Shown here piece by piece: positions 25,891 to 34,637 of a DNA stretch of 64,000 nt. Origin of the DNA: JAJDZL01 sp965220665 (GTDB lineage: Bacteria > Pseudomonadota > Gammaproteobacteria > Arenicellales > JAJDZL01). The notes under the pieces are model-generated. The model had not been told where the DNA came from and searched no databases. It saw only the letters and a list, made by a program, of their open reading frames with translations. The position numbers and the translations under genes were made by a program. The DNA is taken from NCBI GenBank assembly GCA_965220665.1, contig CBDCQQ010000005.1:1178001-1242000 (forward strand). The letters run 5' to 3'. Each line of letters opens with the position of its first letter. The stretch's first letter is position 1.

Positions 25891-27387
25891 ATGCATTATA
25901 AAGCCAACCAGCCACCCTTGCCGAAATTGATTGAACCGACTTTGGAAGACGCTCACCAACCGATCGACAACCTGTTTGCAGAGGCCTGGCGCAGTCTGAA
26001 GATCGGTGCCTTAGCAGCCCGTGCCGGGATTGCCAAACGAAGTGGCTGCGAGGCACAGCAGGTGGTGTTCATGCTGCTGATGTGGCGCTGGCTGGGCTCG
26101 CCGAGTGTTGCCATGTTCTGCAAAGCCCCGATCCAGTGGTTTTGCCAGGTGAAAAAAGATGTGCTGTATGACTTTATGAAGCGCACCGATCTGAACTGGC
26201 GGCGCTGGCAGTTATTGGTGGCGAAAAGGGTCTGCAGCCTGAATGCCACAGGGCGCGCTGTGCTGGTGGTTGATGATTCGATCAAGGCGCGCCGTTCAAA
26301 GAAGATGGATGCGGTGTCGAGTCATTACGATCATGTCACCGGTCAGTATGTGATCGGTCAGCAGGTGGTGACGCTGGGGCTGTGCTGTGATGATGGGTTT
26401 ATTCCAATCGACTCGGAGATATCGGTTTCCAACTCGAAGCGCCAGCAGAAAGACGGTGCTTTGCCGGATGGCAGAAGCCGGGCATCGAAAAGATATCGAC
26501 AGGCCTGTGACTGGTCGAAGATCGAGTTGGTTGCTGCGATGGTGAAACGGGCGCTTCGCGCCGGCATCAGCGCTGCGTACCTGGTGGCTGACAGCTGGTA
26601 CGGCAACAAGGCGATGATGCAGTTGGGCATTGACAGTGGACTGACGTCGATACTGCGCATGAAAAACGGCAATTTGAAGTATCGCACGGCGTTCGGTGGC
26701 AGGACTCGGGACTTGAACGCTCAACAGATTTACCGGCACGTTGCCAGAGGCAGGTGGGAAAAGGTTGAGGTTTACAACAGTAAGTGGCAGATGGCCGCGA
26801 CGACCGTGAAGATCAATCTGGAACACTCGAATGCAAAGCTCGAGTGCTGGCACGAGGTGAAGCTGCTGTTTGTCAGGGGGTTGAATCTGGATGCGGGAGA
26901 ATCGAACAGGTGGGCATTATTCCTGAGCACCGATGCCCGGATTGATGCACTTGAGATGCTTGAGGCGTATGCCATGAGATGGTCCATTGAGGTCTACTTC
27001 AAGGAAAGCAAGCAGCATCTTAAATGGCTGGGCGAGCAGACCCGCTCGTTTGCCTCCCATAGTGCATCGCTGCATTTGTCGGCGGTGTGTTATCTGGTCT
27101 TGGTGCACCTGACGCTGGAAGATGATCAGTATTCCAGGCTCGGACAGGCCAGAGATGAGCTGGTCGAACAGGTCAGAGTGCTCAACTATGCCCAAAAGCT
27201 GTGGCAGATGTTCCGCTCAATCATTCACAATGCGCTCTCGGGCATGGGTTCAGCCCTGGGATGTTCGGCACACAGCGTGATGGATGCAATCGACCGGCAA
27301 ATGGAGATGTTCTTTGTCACCGCGCTCCAGCTGGACGCAAAGATTATTCAGCATGAACACTGCCTGGATACGCCTTCAGGCGGCTGA
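25891..27387 (+). CDS. IS4-like transposase
   Basis: 498 residues with a DDE catalytic core: Asp in VVDDSIKARRSKKM, Asp in VADSWYGNKAM, and Glu in MRWSIEVYFKESKQHLKW, which is the YREK-type signature of IS4-group transposases. Starts MHYKANQPPLPK with a strong RBS. Uninterrupted, so possibly active. Confidence 0.92.
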   Translation: MHYKANQPPLPKLIEPTLEDAHQPIDNLFAEAWRSLKIGALAARAGIAKRSGCEAQQVVFMLLMWRWLGSPSVAMFCKAPIQWFCQVKKDVLYDFMKRTDLNWRRWQLLVAKRVCSLNATGRAVLVVDDSIKARRSKKMDAVSSHYDHVTGQYVIGQQVVTLGLCCDDGFIPIDSEISVSNSKRQQKDGALPDGRSRASKRYRQACDWSKIELVAAMVKRALRAGISAAYLVADSWYGNKAMMQLGIDSGLTSILRMKNGNLKYRTAFGGRTRDLNAQQIYRHVARGRWEKVEVYNSKWQMAATTVKINLEHSNAKLECWHEVKLLFVRGLNLDAGESNRWALFLSTDARIDALEMLEAYAMRWSIEVYFKESKQHLKWLGEQTRSFASHSASLHLSAVCYLVLVHLTLEDDQYSRLGQARDELVEQVRVLNYAQKLWQMFRSIIHNALSGMGSALGCSAHSVMDAIDRQMEMFFVTALQLDAKIIQHEHCLDTPSGG

Positions 27388-27416
27388 TTCACCGAATTTG
27401 AACCCCGAAACTTGAG

Positions 27417-27777
27417 TTAATTTAAGACTTGGTTGTTGGTCCCAATAACTTGCTTTATTAATCTGCTCAACAATTTCCTCAACATCATAACTATTGACCT
27501 GGTTCTCAAAATCTTTGACTTGAATAGCGATAGCAAATTCCTGTTCTGGGCTGACTCCCGGTAACCTTACTAGTATGTCCGTGCCATGAATTTTTTCTTG
27601 CGTTCCACTGACTTTCTCAACATGTGAATGTGGATACCACGATTGCAACACCTTTATAAGAACATCTTCCCAATTTTTTTCACCGAAATCAGTATTCAAT
27701 GCGCGATAAACTTCTTCCCCAAACTTGTAGCGGTCAAAAACACAGTCAAAACTACGCTTTATGGCATCGGTCAATCG
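27417..27777 (-). pseudogene. Broken restriction-type nuclease, middle fragment (piece 2 of 3)
   Basis: Contains the nuclease core: WEDVLIKVLQSWYPHSHVEK, then HGTDILVRLPG with the acidic residue and FAIAIQVKDFENQV with the Q-x-K variant of the PD-(D/E)XK active site, followed by VEEIVEQINKASYW. Flanked on one side by the IS4-like element and on the other by IS256 copy A, each with target duplications. Confidence 0.88.
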
Positions 27778-27822
27778 GAGTTATGCCCAAAAGTAGTGCG
27801 TGACGGGGGTTGAAAAAAAAGC

Positions 27823-27877
27823 GGCGTATCTGGTTAAATGTAGAAAGCATTTTTACAACCAACCAGAGAGGTACGCC
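27823..27877 (+). promoter_or_regulatory. Stem around the IS256 transposase RBS
   Basis: GGCGTATCTGGTT (27823-27835) can pair with AACCAGA (27861-27867) and TACGCC (27872-27877), leaving the GAGAGG ribosome-binding site in a bulge. The same sequence is present in each IS256 copy. It may restrict translation of read-through transcripts. Confidence 0.4.
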
Positions 27878-27880
27878 ACT

Positions 27881-29131
27881 ATGAGTAACGATAACGTAAT
27901 TGGATTTGAAAGTCGAGACATTTCACCCGATGTTGTGACCGAATTGGTGCGCACCGGTGCCAGACGGATTCTCGCCCAGGCCCTGCAGCTTGAGGTGGAG
28001 GAATTTCTCGCTCAGTATGACGGACAGTATGCTGGCAACGGGCTTCGGGCGGTGGTTCGAAGCGGCAGCCAGCCTGAGCGTGACATTCAGACCGGTATCG
28101 GGCCGGTTTCGGTTCGGATTCCGAAGGTCCGCTCGAATACCGGCGAGCCGGTGTCGTTCCGCTCGGCACTGATCCCGCCGTATGTGAGAAAGACGGCGAC
28201 GGTTGAGGCGTTTGTGCCGTGGCTTTATCTGAAGGGGGTGTCAAGCGGTGAGATGGCTGATACCCTGAAGGTTCTGCTGGGCAGTAAGGCGCAGGGTTTT
28301 TCTGCCTCATCGGTCTCCCGCCTGGCGCAGCAGTGGAATGAGGAGATGAGGCGGTGGCAGACGCGCGGCATCACCGGGAAGATCGTTTATGTATGGGCCG
28401 ATGGGGTGTACTGCGGGCTTCGGGCCGAGGATGCAAAGCTGTGTGCGCTGGTGCTGATCGGGGTTGATGAGTGTGGCCGCAAGCAGTTGCTGGCGATTGA
28501 GGACGGGGTGCGCGAATCGACCGAGAGCTGGAAGGGGATGCTGCTGGATCTGAAGTCCAGGGGCATGGATGCACCGAAGCTGGCGGTTGGAGACGGGGCG
28601 ATGGGGTTCTGGTCGGCATTGGACCAGGTTTACCCTGAAACCCAGGATCAGCGCTGCTGGGTGCATAAGACGGCGAATGTGCTCAACCGGCTGCCGAAGA
28701 TGCTGCACGGACAGGCGAAAAAGGCGCTTCACCAGATCTGGATGGCAGACACGCGCGAGGCGGCGCATGAGGCGTTTGATCGGTTTGTGGAAACCTATCA
28801 GGACAAGTATCCGAAAGTGGTTGAATGCCTGATCGGGGATCGTGAGGAGCTGCTGGCGTTTTACGATTTTCCGGCATCGCACTGGCAATCTCTGCGTACC
28901 ACTAATCCAATCGAGTCGACCTTCGCGACGATCCGTCACCGCACCAAGCGCTCGAAGGGCTGTCTGAGCAGAACGACGATGCTGGGCATGATGTACAGGC
29001 TGGGGATGTGTGCGGAGAAAAAATGGCGACGGCTGCGCGGGTTCAGGCAGCTGGGCAAAGTGATCGAGGGAGTGAAATTCAAGAATGGAGTCGAACTGAA
29101 TTACAATGACACCGACCAGGTAGCCGCTTAG
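27881..29131 (+). CDS. IS256-family (Mutator-type) transposase, copy A
   Basis: 416 residues from ATG 27881 (MSNDNVIGFESR, GAGAGG site upstream). DDE residues: Asp in YVWADGVYCGLR, Asp in LAVGDGAMGFWSAL, and Glu in TTNPIESTFATIRHRT. The Mutator-type C/H motif region reads QRCWVHKTANVLNRLP. Identical in sequence to copies B and C as far as read by eye. Confidence 0.96.
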   Translation: MSNDNVIGFESRDISPDVVTELVRTGARRILAQALQLEVEEFLAQYDGQYAGNGLRAVVRSGSQPERDIQTGIGPVSVRIPKVRSNTGEPVSFRSALIPPYVRKTATVEAFVPWLYLKGVSSGEMADTLKVLLGSKAQGFSASSVSRLAQQWNEEMRRWQTRGITGKIVYVWADGVYCGLRAEDAKLCALVLIGVDECGRKQLLAIEDGVRESTESWKGMLLDLKSRGMDAPKLAVGDGAMGFWSALDQVYPETQDQRCWVHKTANVLNRLPKMLHGQAKKALHQIWMADTREAAHEAFDRFVETYQDKYPKVVECLIGDREELLAFYDFPASHWQSLRTTNPIESTFATIRHRTKRSKGCLSRTTMLGMMYRLGMCAEKKWRRLRGFRQLGKVIEGVKFKNGVELNYNDTDQVAA

Positions 29132-29169
29132 TGATGAATCCCGTCACGCACTACTTTTGGGCATAACTC

Positions 29170-29675
29170 GTCAATCGATTCTCGTTAGTTACTCCATAAA
29201 CAAGTTCATTTTCATCAGCATCAAGTAGTTTTTGGATGTCGGTATAGTGGTGACTAATATTCCAAAAGCGATTCCGCGCTTTCAATGTAGAACGAATGTT
29301 TGCAGTTACGTGCTTACTATCTCTGTTGAAGCATTTGATATACCTTGCTGGAAAGATGTGCCCATAATCTCCTTTTTCAGGCGAGATTTGGAAATCGTAG
29401 GCAGCGTTCCAATCTGCACTTGCTTCAACAATAGCCACGTTGTCCCACTCTGGAAGTCTGGGTACAAGTAAAACATCGCCCCTCTTGACCTCATTGAATA
29501 TCCTTAAATTTTTAAATGCACCTTCATCAACTCTTTGGATTCGAAGATCCTGTCCATTATCCCATCCCCACCCTTGACGCAAGCGTTGAAAATCGCGTAG
29601 TTCACTACAGAAGAATTCGATTTCGTTTACGTCGATTCTATAGCCCCAGTAACTGTGAGTTGTAGAACTTGTCAT
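29170..29675 (-). pseudogene. Broken restriction-type nuclease, N-terminal fragment (piece 1 of 3)
   Basis: Starts MTSSTTHSYWGYRIDVNEIE at 29675. The N-terminal domain, about 165 residues, contains LRQGWGWDNGQDLRI, EVKRGDVLLVPRLPEWDNVAIV and GDYGHIFPARYIKCFNR, which resembles the PUA/EVE-like domain that reads modified bases in several restriction systems. Removing IS256 copy A joins it in frame (NENRLTDAIKRS) to the nuclease domain, and removing the IS4-like element joins that to the tail: 506+353+167 = 1026 bases, 342 codons including stop, a 341-residue protein. Function inferred: a modification-dependent or Mrr-like restriction enzyme. It is now inactivated twice. Confidence 0.88.
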
Positions 29676-29810
29676 ATTCGTGTCAATCCTTTTTCCAATT
29701 TGTGAATTCAGAATTAGGGTACAGAATCGAGGTAACCGAAGAATTGCACGTGTAAATTTTCAATAGAGATAAACTTATCAGTGCTTTTGTTTAGAAGTAG
29801 GGTCGAATCA

Positions 29811-29957
29811 TTACTCGGTGCTACGGTATCCGAGTAACGCAATATTACCATCTCGCTCCTGTATCCGAAATTCTCCACCACCTAGATTGCGAACTACTTT
29901 CTTCGCTACAAGTTCTGCGTAACGCTGAACACTGTATATGCTAACTAACTTGACCAA
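29811..29957 (-). CDS. Small DUF2188-like ORF
   Basis: A 48-codon frame from TTG 29957 that ends at TAA 29811. The segment AKKVVRNLGGGEFRIQERDG resembles the conserved C-terminal part of DUF2188 proteins (RNxGGGELRIHGRDG). The usual N-terminal strand is missing, so it is either a short divergent member or a remnant. No function known. Confidence 0.4.
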   Translation of the reverse strand: MVKLVSIYSVQRYAELVAKKVVRNLGGGEFRIQERDGNIALLGYRSTE

Positions 29958-30164
29958 AATTAGGTGATTTTACCGCTTATCTTTTGGGATGTTATTAACG
30001 AAAACAACCGTGTCGGATGCTCCCTTTGCCAACTTTCTTTGTATTCTTTTCGACGAAATGAAGTAACCGGTCTGAAAAAAAATTAACGTGGGTGCTACAA
30101 ACAAACATAAAGCCAATCTCTTGATGTTCAATCAATAACACATTTGGATAAATTGGGGTTAGAG

Positions 30165-30635
30165 TTATTTCTCACTTTCCAGAATTACTTCTTCTTTCTC
30201 TTCATTTGAAAATTTCTGAACAACAGGATCACCAGTCTTCACATAGCTTTCCCGTTCATCTAAATTCTCCCAAGTCTTTTCCTTTGTTTTCAATGTTTCA
30301 TGTTTCATCACCCATTTGGGCGGCATCAAAGCTTCTGACAATCCAATAGCTAGTCCGAGATTAGACGTCCCACCGACATTCACTCGTTTAATTTTAAATG
30401 TCGTCGCCACTGCGAATTGATCCTGGACAGACACCACTCTAACCGTGACTTTAGGCCTCTCTAGTGAACCCAAATGTTCACCGGTTTCAGGATCGATGAT
30501 ATTTTCATAATTTTCGTCCATTACATCAAAATACATGCCAACATTTACTCCGTGAGTAGTCCCAATATTTATTGCTAACTCTCTCGAGTTCAAGATTTTC
30601 GCAACTCTTCCACGAATCGGATTAGTCATGTTCAT
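30165..30635 (-). CDS. Uncharacterised protein with FlgT-C-like repeat region
   Basis: 156 residues, start ATG 30635 (or 30629, better spaced from the GAGG site). IRGRVAKILNSRELAINIGTTHGVNVGMYFDVM resembles the short beta domain seen in FlgT-C-like proteins (a G-V-x-x-G-x-x-F pattern). The C-terminal 40 residues are highly charged. It directly follows the membrane-protein gene (5 bp), so the two are probably co-expressed. No enzymatic motif seen. Confidence 0.65.
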   Translation of the reverse strand: MNMTNPIRGRVAKILNSRELAINIGTTHGVNVGMYFDVMDENYENIIDPETGEHLGSLERPKVTVRVVSVQDQFAVATTFKIKRVNVGGTSNLGLAIGLSEALMPPKWVMKHETLKTKEKTWENLDERESYVKTGDPVVQKFSNEEKEEVILESEK

Positions 30636-30639
30636 TGCC

Positions 30640-31059
30640 TCATATATCGTCCAAATTCATCCCTTTTTTCAATTCTTCTACAGAATCTGGAACAATGTCC
30701 CCCCAATCGGCTAAGGCATCACTAGCTGTTGCTATTTGCTCAATAACTATAACGTTTATGATATCGAGTTTCGTTGAATCGTCGTATTTGTCGCTCTCAG
30801 TAATTTGTGCCACTCTAGAAAGACTCTTAAATAAAGAGATAAGTCTGCGAAAAGCAGGCCGAGCATATGGCTCAACCAACTCATTCATTTTGCCAATTGA
30901 TGTCCGACGACCAAAGATATATGAACCTACAATTGCACAAAATAGAGACAATATTTGAAATACAACAACTTCGAACTCAGTGAGAGAGCGTGTTGTTGCC
31001 GCCAGCAAGATGGACAAGACTATAAAAATGACTGGAAAGATTTTTTCTACAGTTTCCAT
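30640..31059 (-). CDS. Small two-helix membrane protein
   Basis: 139 residues; two membrane segments (about residues 7-23 and 29-49), then a cytoplasmic helical domain (YARPAFRRLISLFKSLSRVAQI and DIINVIVIEQIATASDALADWG). Not recognised. Forms a two-gene unit with the following ORF. Two-helix membrane proteins paired with a soluble partner are frequent in defence loci, but nothing here proves such a role. Confidence 0.65.
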   Translation of the reverse strand: METVEKIFPVIFIVLSILLAATTRSLTEFEVVVFQILSLFCAIVGSYIFGRRTSIGKMNELVEPYARPAFRRLISLFKSLSRVAQITESDKYDDSTKLDIINVIVIEQIATASDALADWGDIVPDSVEELKKGMNLDDI

Positions 31060-31324
31060 TCATAACCCCAAATATTGTTCAAACCACTTTGTACATCCTA
31101 TGGTTATGTATCAGTCTGTATGGTATAACGCCGACAATTCGCACTATCACATCTCAACTACTAAAATTTGTGCTAACTTTTCGCTCCACGCGGTAAGAAT
31201 GTCTTGTCATCAAAAATCGTCGGTGACGGAAACATGTCATTCGCAATCAACCTTATTCAGCTGATCCTACACTAAGTCACCAGTTCAACTTGTTGGGTAC
31301 CAAATCTTGATGTCGAATTCTGGA

Positions 31325-32716
31325 GAGTTATGCCCAAAAGTAGTGCGTGACGGGATTCATCACTAAGCGGCTACCTGGTCGGTGTCATTGTAATTCAGTT
31401 CGACTCCATTCTTGAATTTCACTCCCTCGATCACTTTGCCCAGCTGCCTGAACCCGCGCAGCCGTCGCCATTTTTTCTCCGCACACATCCCCAGCCTGTA
31501 CATCATGCCCAGCATCGTCGTTCTGCTCAGACAGCCCTTCGAGCGCTTGGTGCGGTGACGGATCGTCGCGAAGGTCGACTCGATTGGATTAGTGGTACGC
31601 AGAGATTGCCAGTGCGATGCCGGAAAATCGTAAAACGCCAGCAGCTCCTCACGATCCCCGATCAGGCATTCAACCACTTTCGGATACTTGTCCTGATAGG
31701 TTTCCACAAACCGATCAAACGCCTCATGCGCCGCCTCGCGCGTGTCTGCCATCCAGATCTGGTGAAGCGCCTTTTTCGCCTGTCCGTGCAGCATCTTCGG
31801 CAGCCGGTTGAGCACATTCGCCGTCTTATGCACCCAGCAGCGCTGATCCTGGGTTTCAGGGTAAACCTGGTCCAATGCCGACCAGAACCCCATCGCCCCG
31901 TCTCCAACCGCCAGCTTCGGTGCATCCATGCCCCTGGACTTCAGATCCAGCAGCATCCCCTTCCAGCTCTCGGTCGATTCGCGCACCCCGTCCTCAATCG
32001 CCAGCAACTGCTTGCGGCCACACTCATCAACCCCGATCAGCACCAGCGCACACAGCTTTGCATCCTCGGCCCGAAGCCCGCAGTACACCCCATCGGCCCA
32101 TACATAAACGATCTTCCCGGTGATGCCGCGCGTCTGCCACCGCCTCATCTCCTCATTCCACTGCTGCGCCAGGCGGGAGACCGATGAGGCAGAAAAACCC
32201 TGCGCCTTACTGCCCAGCAGAACCTTCAGGGTATCAGCCATCTCACCGCTTGACACCCCCTTCAGATAAAGCCACGGCACAAACGCCTCAACCGTCGCCG
32301 TCTTTCTCACATACGGCGGGATCAGTGCCGAGCGGAACGACACCGGCTCGCCGGTATTCGAGCGGACCTTCGGAATCCGAACCGAAACCGGCCCGATACC
32401 GGTCTGAATGTCACGCTCAGGCTGGCTGCCGCTTCGAACCACCGCCCGAAGCCCGTTGCCAGCATACTGTCCGTCATACTGAGCGAGAAATTCCTCCACC
32501 TCAAGCTGCAGGGCCTGGGCGAGAATCCGTCTGGCACCGGTGCGCACCAATTCGGTCACAACATCGGGTGAAATGTCTCGACTTTCAAATCCAATTACGT
32601 TATCGTTACTCATAGTGGCGTACCTCTCTGGTTGGTTGTAAAAATGCTTTCTACATTTAACCAGATACGCCGCTTTTTTTTCAACCCCCGTCACGCACTA
32701 CTTTTGGGCATAACTC
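31325..32716 (-). mobile_element. IS256-family element, copy B
   Basis: 1392 bp, same ends and length as copy A but inverted. No target duplication: the flanks are ATTCTGGA on the left and TCATCTCC on the right. This suggests that one flank was lost by an adjacent deletion or exchanged by recombination between IS copies. It truncates a small gene on the right. Confidence 0.93.
31363..32613 (-). CDS. IS256-family transposase, copy B
   Basis: Same 416-residue protein as copy A, intact DDE residues, start ATG at 32613 with GAGAGG upstream. Confidence 0.95.
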   Translation of the reverse strand: MSNDNVIGFESRDISPDVVTELVRTGARRILAQALQLEVEEFLAQYDGQYAGNGLRAVVRSGSQPERDIQTGIGPVSVRIPKVRSNTGEPVSFRSALIPPYVRKTATVEAFVPWLYLKGVSSGEMADTLKVLLGSKAQGFSASSVSRLAQQWNEEMRRWQTRGITGKIVYVWADGVYCGLRAEDAKLCALVLIGVDECGRKQLLAIEDGVRESTESWKGMLLDLKSRGMDAPKLAVGDGAMGFWSALDQVYPETQDQRCWVHKTANVLNRLPKMLHGQAKKALHQIWMADTREAAHEAFDRFVETYQDKYPKVVECLIGDREELLAFYDFPASHWQSLRTTNPIESTFATIRHRTKRSKGCLSRTTMLGMMYRLGMCAEKKWRRLRGFRQLGKVIEGVKFKNGVELNYNDTDQVAA

Positions 32717-32897
32717 TCATCTCCGAAAGAATTGAATATCCTGAAGACACTTTAGTGTTGTCAATTAACATTTTTACTGTCGATACACCTCCATGTTGAC
32801 GAAGCATCTTAAGAAAATGATTGGCGGTGTAACCAATCGGTTTAGCCTCGTTATAAATTCCGTTCATTGCGAGGTTAAATCTCTTTTCTTTTATCAT
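32717..32897 (-). pseudogene. Small gene truncated by IS256 copy B
   Basis: Starts MIKEKRFNLAMNGIYNEAK (ATG 32897, GGGGA upstream) and continues GYTANHFLKMLRQHGG...SGYSILSEM before the IS. It resembles a widespread small family whose members read GYNAxxFLxMxxxHGG followed by LWExGRLDLTVE and are often found beside restriction or transposase genes. The C-terminal part is lost. It is the last gene of the ParB/SNF2/radical SAM operon, 36 bp after the radical SAM stop. Confidence 0.6.
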
Positions 32898-32933
32898 CAC
32901 TATATATTCCCCATTTTGCTTACCAACTGTTGA

Positions 32934-34508
32934 TCACGCCTCATACAAACCAGCATCTTCTACTTTCTCATCATCTGGTACATAGAGTTCTTTATGAGCA
33001 AGTGGACTAGCTATATCAGTAGTTGCACAACCATAACTACGATAAAAACGGAGTATGTGACGAACTTTGCTATCGATTGTGGAATCAGCCAACATAGAAT
33101 CGAGCTTCTGTGACCGGTTTCCCAACACAGAGGCATCAAGTACTAAGGAAAGTTGTTTTACGAGATTATTTTTTTGATCTTCTGTCAATCTACTTAAATC
33201 TGCAATAAACTCTTCAAGCACTGGTCGACCAGCACCGTAAAAATAGTGATTTCTGTTAAATATGAATTCATGCGGCATCAGTAACAATTGCCTAAATTCT
33301 GCAACTGACGAACCGAAAGCAGCAAAAAAGAAGTCTGGATTGCCAGTGACTACTCCTCGAGTCGCCTGTAGAATTACTTGAAACGAACGAAGAAAATACC
33401 GGTTCCAGTTTTTGCCAACAAATGAACGATCTTTCAGGTTAACGGGCTGATAGCGCATCGGAAACGACCAGATCCGAATACCCAGTTCATCATTGAGTTT
33501 GATGTTTAATATTAAGCGATGATATAGATCATCAGGGGTGTCGTGGAAATTGTAAAGCATGTAGTTGGACAACGAAGTGATGTCATGTTGTGCTGCTTCC
33601 CGAATTGATTTTTCGTAAGGTTTCCGTAATCCGAGGTGATCAAACGCGATCCGCAACGGACTGATGCAAATTGTCGAAAGACCTTTCAGTAAATTAGGAT
33701 TTTTCGACAATAACCTTGCATCAACTCCCTGATTGAAATCTACACGTCTCTTACTAACGGTACCATTGCGCTTTAAGCGCGCCCCAGGAGTAAAACCAAG
33801 GTCTCTTATTTCCGCTACGACCTCATTGAAATTTGGGGCCGCAGAAAAATTATTATCCATCAGAATCAAATCCTTCTTGACTCCATAACGGTCGTTAATG
33901 CCGTTAACAAGCGCTGAAATTGGCGGCATAATCCGTTGTCCACCTTCAAGCTTGGGTACACCGCAAAATGAACATTTTCGAATGCATCCTCTCGAAGCGT
34001 AACCAAAATAAGCATCGTTAACAGGATATTGATAATCAATCTGATCAAGGATTCCGTAGTCGGGTAGGTTCTCTTCAATCGGACGCGAACTATAATCCTT
34101 GCAGCCAAAATCGTGGCCGGTGAGTTGCAACGCTTGTGCGGGTGCACCATCCAACAGTCCTGAAATAAATCGAATTCCTTGCCATTTTACGACCGCTTTG
34201 AATTCGTCAGTCATTAAGGACGCTGCAATGCCTCCAACAAATATCTTCCGGTTTCGTCTGTTAACTAATTCCCGCGCCTTGTCTATACATAATGCGGTTT
34301 TTTTCCATTCAAATGAGAAAAGAGTGGTGATATAGATCCTATCCCAATAATAGTCTTCGAGCTTTGGGTCGTCTTCACCCTTTGCAAAAACTATATTGTC
34401 TTTACCGCGACTAAAGGATTGATGATATTGTGCCAGTTTCATTAAACCCAAGGGCGGGTATTTGTTCCTGTAGCCCGGTTCCATGAGAAGAATATTGCGG
34501 TGGGCCAT
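32934..34508 (-). CDS. Radical SAM protein with B12-binding-domain-like N-terminus
   Basis: 524 residues. The N-terminal 130 residues look like the cobalamin-binding-type Rossmann domain of class B radical SAM enzymes (YPPLGLMKLAQYH, IFVGGIAASLMTDEF), but no DxHxxG cobalamin motif is visible. The radical SAM cluster is RGCIRKCSFCG (Cys175, 179, 182). A long C-terminal region of about 250 residues is not recognised. The start ATG overlaps the stop of the ParB-like gene 4 (TAATG). The context with ParB-like proteins, a nuclease and an SNF2 helicase suggests modification of DNA or a nucleotide; this is inference. Confidence 0.85.
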   Translation of the reverse strand: MAHRNILLMEPGYRNKYPPLGLMKLAQYHQSFSRGKDNIVFAKGEDDPKLEDYYWDRIYITTLFSFEWKKTALCIDKARELVNRRNRKIFVGGIAASLMTDEFKAVVKWQGIRFISGLLDGAPAQALQLTGHDFGCKDYSSRPIEENLPDYGILDQIDYQYPVNDAYFGYASRGCIRKCSFCGVPKLEGGQRIMPPISALVNGINDRYGVKKDLILMDNNFSAAPNFNEVVAEIRDLGFTPGARLKRNGTVSKRRVDFNQGVDARLLSKNPNLLKGLSTICISPLRIAFDHLGLRKPYEKSIREAAQHDITSLSNYMLYNFHDTPDDLYHRLILNIKLNDELGIRIWSFPMRYQPVNLKDRSFVGKNWNRYFLRSFQVILQATRGVVTGNPDFFFAAFGSSVAEFRQLLLMPHEFIFNRNHYFYGAGRPVLEEFIADLSRLTEDQKNNLVKQLSLVLDASVLGNRSQKLDSMLADSTIDSKVRHILRFYRSYGCATTDIASPLAHKELYVPDDEKVEDAGLYEA

Positions 34509-34599
34509 TAGTCTGGGTCGGATTTTAAGATACTGTCAATACGCTGAATTTCTTTCCGGCATTTCTTGACTTCAATATTGAGAACATTCCGGTCGTTGG
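34508..34599 (-). pseudogene. ParB-like protein 2, C-terminal fragment
   Basis: Encodes RNVLNIEVKKCRKEIQRID and SILKSDPD, ending at TAA 34508-34510, one base overlapping the radical SAM ATG. Separated from the rest of its gene (37562-38478) by IS256 copy C. TCGTTGG is duplicated at both sides. Confidence 0.88.
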
Positions 34600-34637
34600 G
34601 AGTTATGCCCAAAAGTAGTGCGTGACGGGATTCATCA

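Larger units (their letters stand above)
25723..27416 (+). mobile_element. IS4-like insertion sequence
   Basis: 1694 bp with terminal inverted repeats CTCAAGTTTCGGGGTTCAAA at both ends, flanked by 7-bp duplications TTAATTT (25716-25722 and 27417-27423). One transposase gene fills it. It interrupts the C-terminal part of a PD-(D/E)XK nuclease gene. Confidence 0.93.
27778..29169 (+). mobile_element. IS256-family element, copy A
   Basis: 1392 bp bounded by identical inverted repeats starting GAGTTATGCCCAAAAG (about 30 bp), flanked by the 8-bp duplication GTCAATCG (27770-27777 and 29170-29177). Intact transposase. Inserted in the restriction-type nuclease gene. Confidence 0.95.

Noticed and set aside
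31555..32187. 210-codon plus-strand frame inside IS256 copy B (also at 28307-28939 and 34830-35462)
   Set aside because: Antisense shadow of the GC-rich transposase gene; it occurs identically in each copy because the IS is identical.
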